9,598 nucleotides of DNA, taken from assembly GCA_964578745.1 (NCBI GenBank), contig CAZODZ010000062.1, positions 1 through 9,598 on the forward strand, written 5' to 3'. The notes under the pieces were generated by a model. The model saw only the letters and a list, made by a program, of their open reading frames with translations. It had not been told where the DNA came from and ran no database searches. Made by a program: the position numbers and the translations under genes. The stretch is from SKVJ01 sp964578745. GTDB taxonomy: Bacteria > Chloroflexota > Dehalococcoidia > GIF9 > AB-539-J10. Positions 5,995 through 9,598 of this stretch are shown one piece after another; position 1 is the stretch's first letter, and every line of letters starts with the position of its first letter.

Positions 5995-6459
5995 GTGGCG
6001 AACATCGAGGAGAGTTCACGCGAATCATATGGTGGAGTGACTGGAGTACCGGAGGAAATGCATCTTGCATGCGAGGCGTTGTGTCGCTTGCTGGATACCT
6101 CAGCCAAGGACCCTGAGTACTCGGAACCGAGGTACGTAATCAGCGTCGCGTCTCGGATGGTGGGGGTAGAAGCACACAGACTACGCCACTATGAACGGCT
6201 GGGATTTGTGCGCCCCGGGCGTTCGGACGGCAACACGAGGTTGTACTCACAGGAAGACATCAACCATCTCACGTGTGTTAAGACCCTCATCAATGACTTG
6301 GGCCTCAATGCGGCGGGCGTGCAGTTCGCGCTTGCACTGATGCGTCGTATCGATGAATTGAGGAAGCAGCTCGATGCAATGTCGCGTCGTGTGAGCCGGC
6401 TCGAACGGCGCAGGCAGGCGACTGGCGTCGGGGAAGATAGATTGGAGAGTAGCATTTGA
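5995..6459 (+). CDS. hspR: MerR-family heat-shock regulator, HspR-like
   Basis: The 154-residue product has a MerR-type winged helix-turn-helix at about 47-92, with YVISVASRMVG, LRHYERLGFVRP and GNTRLYSQEDI. These are signatures of HspR, the heat-shock repressor that in Actinobacteria controls dnaK, clpB and its own gene. A short coiled coil follows at about 112-140 (RRIDELRKQLDAMSRRV) for dimerisation. An N-terminal stretch of about 46 residues precedes the DNA-binding domain, longer than in most HspR proteins, with Cys26 and Cys30 inside. GTG 5995 is chosen because GGAGG (5980-5984) stands 10 nt upstream. ATG 6058 (133 residues) is an alternative, but its GGAGG is only 2 nt away. The stop overlaps the clp start by one base, so repressor and chaperone are cotranscribed, as expected for an autoregulated heat-shock operon. 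Some other MerR regulator is possible. Confidence 0.85.
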   Translation: MANIEESSRESYGGVTGVPEEMHLACEALCRLLDTSAKDPEYSEPRYVISVASRMVGVEAHRLRHYERLGFVRPGRSDGNTRLYSQEDINHLTCVKTLINDLGLNAAGVQFALALMRRIDELRKQLDAMSRRVSRLERRRQATGVGEDRLESSI

Positions 6460-8897
6460 TGGCAATGAATCCCGCTACCGGCTCGATGGGACCGGACCAG
6501 TTTACAGAACAGGCTCAACAGGTGTTGGCAGCGTCTCAGCAGTATGTTCGCGAATTCCAACACAATCAGTGGGATGTGGAACATCTCGCACTCGCTCTTG
6601 TTGAACAGCAGGAGGGACTCACAGAGAAGGTCTTTCAGGAACTCGGTGTCGATACTCGTCGCGTAAGCATGGCATTCCGGCGGGCACTTCAATCCTATCC
6701 AAAGGTGGCGTATCAGGGTGCCCAGATTTACGCGACGCCGCGGATCCAACGGGTACTTGAGGCGGCGCGTCAGGAGGCACAACGGTTTCGCGACGAGTAC
6801 ATCGCCAGCGAGCATATCCTGATTGCGATAGCCGGAGAGAGGACCGGCGAGTCCGCGAAGATAATGGCGGATAATGGGATTACCCAGGAGAAGGTATATC
6901 AGGCCCTTCAGAAGGTCAGAGGTGGGCACAGGGTGACAGATCAGCATGCTGAGAGCAAGTACCGGTCTCTTGAGAAGTACAGTCACGACTTGACCGAGAT
7001 GGCTAGGCACGGCAAGCTCGATCCTGTAATTGGACGGGAGAAAGAGATCCGGCGGACTATCCAGATACTGGCGCGCCGTACGAAGAATAATCCTGTGTTG
7101 ATCGGAGACGCTGGGGTTGGAAAGACAGCCATTGTTGAGGGACTTGCCCAACGGGTAGTCTCCGGTGACATCCCGCGATCACTGCGTGACAAGAGGATCA
7201 TGGCGCTTGACATGCCGGCGCTTGTTGCGGGCAGCAAATTCCGTGGTGAGTTTGAGGAGCGATTGAAGGCTGTGCTCGATGAGGTGCGGCAGGCCAGTGG
7301 CGAGGTTATCCTTTTTATTGATGAGTTGCACACGGTTGTAGGTGCAGGCGGCGCTGAAGGCGCTATCGATGCGTCAAACATGCTCAAACCTGCCCTGGCT
7401 CGTGGTGAGCTCCAGTGTATAGGAGCGACCACGCTTGATGAATACCGCCGGTTTATTGAGAAAGACCGCGCGCTTGAACGGCGATTTCAGCCGGTGTACA
7501 TCGATGAGCCTGATGTCGACACCACCGTAGAAATTCTGAAAGGTCTGAGACCTCGGTATGAGGCCCATCACGAGACGGTCAAGATAGATGACTCGGCTCT
7601 TGTCGCAGCCGCGAAGCTTTCCGAGCGCTATCTCTCTGACAGGTTTCTGCCGGACAAGGCTATCGATCTCATCGATGAGGCGGCCAGTCGTCTGCGTCTC
7701 GACCTGGAGAGCGCTCCGAAGGAAGTCCAGGAACTTGAGCGACGCATACGTCAGTTGAGAGACGAAGAAGACTCAGCGGCACAACGTCATGACTATGAGA
7801 GAGCTGCTCTGCTCAAGGCCGAACTGGCGAGGCTTGAGACTGAGTACGAGGAAGCAAGACTGGCGTGGCAGGCTGAGAGGAAGCTGGACGGCACTGTGCG
7901 GGGCGACGATATTGCTGCGCTGATATCCGAGTGGACGGGGATCCCTGTGTCGAGGATGCTCGAGTCTGAAGCTGGCAAGCTTGTTCACATGGAAGAGCGA
8001 CTCCATGAGCGCATTGTGGATCAGGAGGAGGCAGTCTCAACCGTCTCCGAGGCCATTCGGAGGAGTCGGGCGGGGCTCAAAGACCCGAAGCGGCCAATCG
8101 GCAGCTTCATTTTCCTGGGTCCTACAGGTGTTGGCAAGACAGAGTTGGCCCGTGCCCTCGCGTGGTTCCTGTTCGACGACGAAGACGCCATCGTACGGCT
8201 GGACATGTCGGAGTACATGGAGAAACACACTGTTTCGCGACTTATTGGCGCGCCTCCCGGCTACGTCGGTTTTGAGGAGGGCGGGCAGTTGACCGAAGCG
8301 GTGCGGAGGCGTCCGTACAGGGTGATCCTGTTCGACGAAATTGAAAAAGCTCATCCTGATGTGTTCAACATCCTACTTCAGCTTCTCGAAGACGGGCGTT
8401 TGACTGATGGGCACGGCAGGACCGTTGATTTCAAGAATGTGGTCGTCATCCTGACGAGTAATCTGGGCACGTCAGACTTCCAGCGTCAGGCCATCGGCTT
8501 TGCTCGTGGCGAAGAGATGGATGAGTCGGATATGCGCAAGAATATCGAAGCTGAATTGAAGCGTACATTCAGACCCGAGTTGCTCAATAGACTCGATGAC
8601 GTGGTTATATTCAAGCCTCTGCGTGAGGAGCATCTGCAGAAGATAGTCGAGCTCATGTTGCGGGAGACTAGCGAGCGGCTGGCCGAGCAATCTATTACTC
8701 TCGAGGTCGACGATGCGGCGAAGAAGTGGCTCATTCACGCCGGCTACGATCCTGTGTTTGGAGCGCGACCGCTGAGACGTGCAATTGAACGGTACCTTGA
8801 GAATCCGCTGTCCTTGCGCATTCTTGGTGGCGAGTTCAGCGAAGGCGATCATATCAAGGTGAGTGTGAACGCTGATCAGTTGACATTTGCCAAGTGA
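6459..8897 (+). CDS. clpB/clpC: Class I Clp/Hsp100 AAA+ ATPase, ClpB/ClpC type
   Basis: The 812-residue product is a ring-forming unfoldase with two ATPase domains. The Clp N domain is at about 15-155. NBD1 has Walker A GDAGVGKT (216-223), pore loop KFRG (260-263), Walker B VILFIDE (283-289) and arginine fingers R341-R342. The middle domain is short (about 420-475). NBD2 has Walker A GPTGVGKT (554-561), pore loop GYVG (601-604), Walker B VILFDE (622-627) and sensor-2 GARPLRR (768-774). All catalytic motifs are intact. The N-terminal half resembles ClpB (RVTDQHAESKYRSLEKY at 158-174). The middle domain of about 55 residues, rather than about 125, and AIGF at 678-681 resemble ClpC, where this tripeptide loop docks ClpP. 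It may therefore feed a protease rather than act as a pure disaggregase. ATG 6459 overlaps the hspR stop; TTG 6456 is also possible. No clpP is in the window. Control by HspR is inferred. Confidence 0.93.
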   Translation: MAMNPATGSMGPDQFTEQAQQVLAASQQYVREFQHNQWDVEHLALALVEQQEGLTEKVFQELGVDTRRVSMAFRRALQSYPKVAYQGAQIYATPRIQRVLEAARQEAQRFRDEYIASEHILIAIAGERTGESAKIMADNGITQEKVYQALQKVRGGHRVTDQHAESKYRSLEKYSHDLTEMARHGKLDPVIGREKEIRRTIQILARRTKNNPVLIGDAGVGKTAIVEGLAQRVVSGDIPRSLRDKRIMALDMPALVAGSKFRGEFEERLKAVLDEVRQASGEVILFIDELHTVVGAGGAEGAIDASNMLKPALARGELQCIGATTLDEYRRFIEKDRALERRFQPVYIDEPDVDTTVEILKGLRPRYEAHHETVKIDDSALVAAAKLSERYLSDRFLPDKAIDLIDEAASRLRLDLESAPKEVQELERRIRQLRDEEDSAAQRHDYERAALLKAELARLETEYEEARLAWQAERKLDGTVRGDDIAALISEWTGIPVSRMLESEAGKLVHMEERLHERIVDQEEAVSTVSEAIRRSRAGLKDPKRPIGSFIFLGPTGVGKTELARALAWFLFDDEDAIVRLDMSEYMEKHTVSRLIGAPPGYVGFEEGGQLTEAVRRRPYRVILFDEIEKAHPDVFNILLQLLEDGRLTDGHGRTVDFKNVVVILTSNLGTSDFQRQAIGFARGEEMDESDMRKNIEAELKRTFRPELLNRLDDVVIFKPLREEHLQKIVELMLRETSERLAEQSITLEVDDAAKKWLIHAGYDPVFGARPLRRAIERYLENPLSLRILGGEFSEGDHIKVSVNADQLTFAK

Positions 8898-8904
8898 GCC
8901 AGAC

Positions 8905-8931
8905 GGGCGTGCTCCGGATTGGGGCATGCCC
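8905..8931 (+). terminator. GC-rich hairpin after the clp gene, likely terminator
   Basis: Eight bases after the clp stop, GGGCGTGCTCC (8905-8915) can pair along all 11 positions with GGGGCATGCCC (8921-8931), counting two G-U pairs, around a 5-nt loop GGATT. The right arm contains the 10-bp palindrome GGGCATGCCC (8922-8931). Only ATTC follows, with no real U tract, so it may be a U-less or factor-aided terminator. The -35 of the next gene starts two bases later. Confidence 0.6.
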
Positions 8932-8932
8932 A

Positions 8933-8961
8933 TTCAACGCAAGCCCTTTGTCAGTTATAAT
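8933..8961 (+). promoter_or_regulatory. Promoter of VTT/DedA-type gene (TTCAAC-17-TATAAT)
   Basis: A perfect -10 TATAAT (8956-8961) lies 17 bp after TTCAAC (8933-8938). The -10 ends 8 nt before GTG 8970, so the message is predicted to be leaderless or nearly so. The -35 abuts the preceding hairpin, which may therefore insulate the gene from clp transcription. Confidence 0.6.
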
Positions 8962-8969
8962 CTGTCTCT

Positions 8970-9533
8970 GTGGAGCAAGAAACCCCCCGGGCCGACCGTC
9001 GGCTCGCTGTTCTTTCTTTTATCGCCACGGCAATCCTCTGTGTGCTCATCATGCACCACAGGGAGTTCCTTGATGAAGTGTCGACGTGGGGCTACGTGGG
9101 GTGCTTCCTCGTGAACGTGGTTGCCAGCGGAACATTTGTCGTTCCTGGCATGGGGGCGATTATTACATTCACCCTCGGTGGAGTGTTGAATCCAGCGATT
9201 GTCGGACTTGTCGCTGGCCTTGGCGAGGCTACGGGTGCTGTGGGTGCCTATCTGACCGGGTACGGCGGTCGGGGTATTCTGACCAATGGTCGCCTCGAGG
9301 AGCGTTTCTCAGGCCTGATGAAGCGGCACGGTTCGAAAGCGATGTTCCTGATGGCGGCCCTCGTAAACCCCATTTACTACCCGTTTGCCGTGTGGATGGG
9401 GGTGCTTAGGGTCCGCATCGGAAGATTCTTCTTCTATACATTGCTGGGGAGGACGTTGAAGAATCTTCTGTTGGCGTACCTTGGTTACTTCGGCATGCGA
9501 ACGGTGCTTCGGTGGCTGGGCATGGGTGTATGA
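8970..9533 (+). CDS. VTT-domain (DedA/SNARE-associated-like) membrane protein
   Basis: The 187-residue product is strongly hydrophobic with about four or five membrane segments (roughly 12-28, 42-58, 62-98, 124-143, 152-176). GLGEATGAVGAYLTGYGGR at 83-101 resembles the conserved glycine-rich part of the VTT domain found in DedA, TVP38 and YqaA proteins. GRTLKN at 160-165 carries a conserved-type Gly-Arg near the C-terminal helices. Members of the wider superfamily move lipids such as undecaprenyl phosphate or phosphatidylethanolamine across membranes, or affect envelope and proton homeostasis. The substrate of this one cannot be read from sequence. GTG 8970 is chosen because a perfect TATAAT ends 8 nt upstream; no Shine-Dalgarno sequence is present. 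It has its own promoter and is separated from clp by a hairpin, so a functional link to the heat-shock operon is not implied. Confidence 0.78.
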   Translation: MEQETPRADRRLAVLSFIATAILCVLIMHHREFLDEVSTWGYVGCFLVNVVASGTFVVPGMGAIITFTLGGVLNPAIVGLVAGLGEATGAVGAYLTGYGGRGILTNGRLEERFSGLMKRHGSKAMFLMAALVNPIYYPFAVWMGVLRVRIGRFFFYTLLGRTLKNLLLAYLGYFGMRTVLRWLGMGV

Positions 9534-9534
9534 C

Positions 9535-9564
9535 TTGTGCGAACACGTGCGCATACGGTATATT
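9535..9564 (+). promoter_or_regulatory. Possible tRNA promoter (TTGTGC-18-TATATT)
   Basis: TATATT at 9559-9564 (five of six to the -10 consensus) lies 18 bp after TTGTGC (9535-9540, weak). The predicted start at about 9571 is 8 nt before the first base of the tRNA, a normal distance for a short 5' leader removed by RNase P. Confidence 0.4.
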
Positions 9565-9578
9565 TCCGTTGTTCCAGT

Positions 9579-9598
9579 GGGGCTGTAGCTCAATCGGG
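9579..9598 (+). tRNA. tRNA 5' end, probably tRNA-Ala (partial)
   Basis: The last 20 bases are GGGGCTG (acceptor arm), TA, GCTC (D-stem 5' strand) and AATCGGG (start of the D loop). This order is that of a tRNA 5' quarter. The GGGGCTGTAGCTCA beginning is typical of bacterial tRNA-Ala. The anticodon lies outside the window, so the amino acid is inferred. Confidence 0.72.

Noticed and set aside
6189..7151. 320-codon minus-strand open frame across hspR and the clp 5' half
   Set aside because: It is antisense to two confident genes and shows no coherent domain or promoter.
8887..9114. 75-codon plus-strand open frame spanning the clp-VTT gap
   Set aside because: It runs through the hairpin and promoter and overlaps the VTT gene out of frame.
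9538..9553. TGCG-CACGTG-CGCA imperfect inverted repeat after the VTT gene as a terminator
   Set aside because: The stem is only 4 bp with an 8-nt loop and no T run, so it is not stable enough to call.

Overview
This is a compact, gene-dense stretch of a bacterial chromosome with moderately high GC content. It encodes housekeeping and protein-quality-control functions. It shows no insertion sequence, phage gene, CRISPR array, toxin-antitoxin pair or defence locus. The gene set (polA divergent from argF-der-plsY-gpsA, then dnaJ, a CoA-type Nudix hydrolase, and hspR followed by a Clp ATPase), the protein signatures (GSGRTGATN in PlsY, GNTTWG in GpsA) and the frequent GTG starts without a Shine-Dalgarno sequence suggest Chloroflexota, possibly Dehalococcoidia. 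That placement comes from remembered family patterns, not from a search.

Layout. Positions 1-154 (minus) hold the 5' end of polA. About 43 bp away, and divergent from it, starts a tight plus-strand operon: argF (198-1115), der (1128-2465), plsY (about 2495-3109) and gpsA (3123-4085). GpsA makes sn-glycerol 3-phosphate and PlsY acylates it, so the 3' half of the operon covers the first steps of phospholipid synthesis. Der is a ribosome-assembly GTPase and ArgF belongs to arginine synthesis. gpsA runs head-on into dnaJ (4091-5152, minus) with five bases between the stop codons, and a small hairpin covers both stops. dnaJ is divergent from a Nudix/CoA-pyrophosphatase gene (5272-5874). A 120-bp regulatory interval follows, then hspR (5995-6459), which overlaps by one base a class I Clp AAA+ ATPase gene (6459-8897). 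A strong GC-rich hairpin follows the clp stop. Then come a VTT/DedA-type membrane protein (8970-9533) and, at the window edge, the first 20 nt of a tRNA, probably tRNA-Ala.

Regulatory reading. Four transcription-unit-leading genes (polA, argF, the Nudix gene, the VTT gene) have a -10 hexamer only 6-8 nt upstream of the start codon and no Shine-Dalgarno sequence, so they are predicted to be leaderless. Several other genes (der, hspR, dnaJ) have recognisable Shine-Dalgarno sequences. The hspR-clp unit has its own promoter region with repeats that could be an HspR operator.

Most interesting points: the leaderless-promoter pattern; the nested polA/argF divergent promoter; the Clp ATPase, which joins a ClpB-like N-terminal half to a ClpC-like middle domain and an IGF tripeptide typical of ClpP partners while sitting in an HspR operon; and the unclear plsY start, where the best ribosome-binding site points to an ATA codon overlapping the der stop. 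No clearly new multi-gene system was found.
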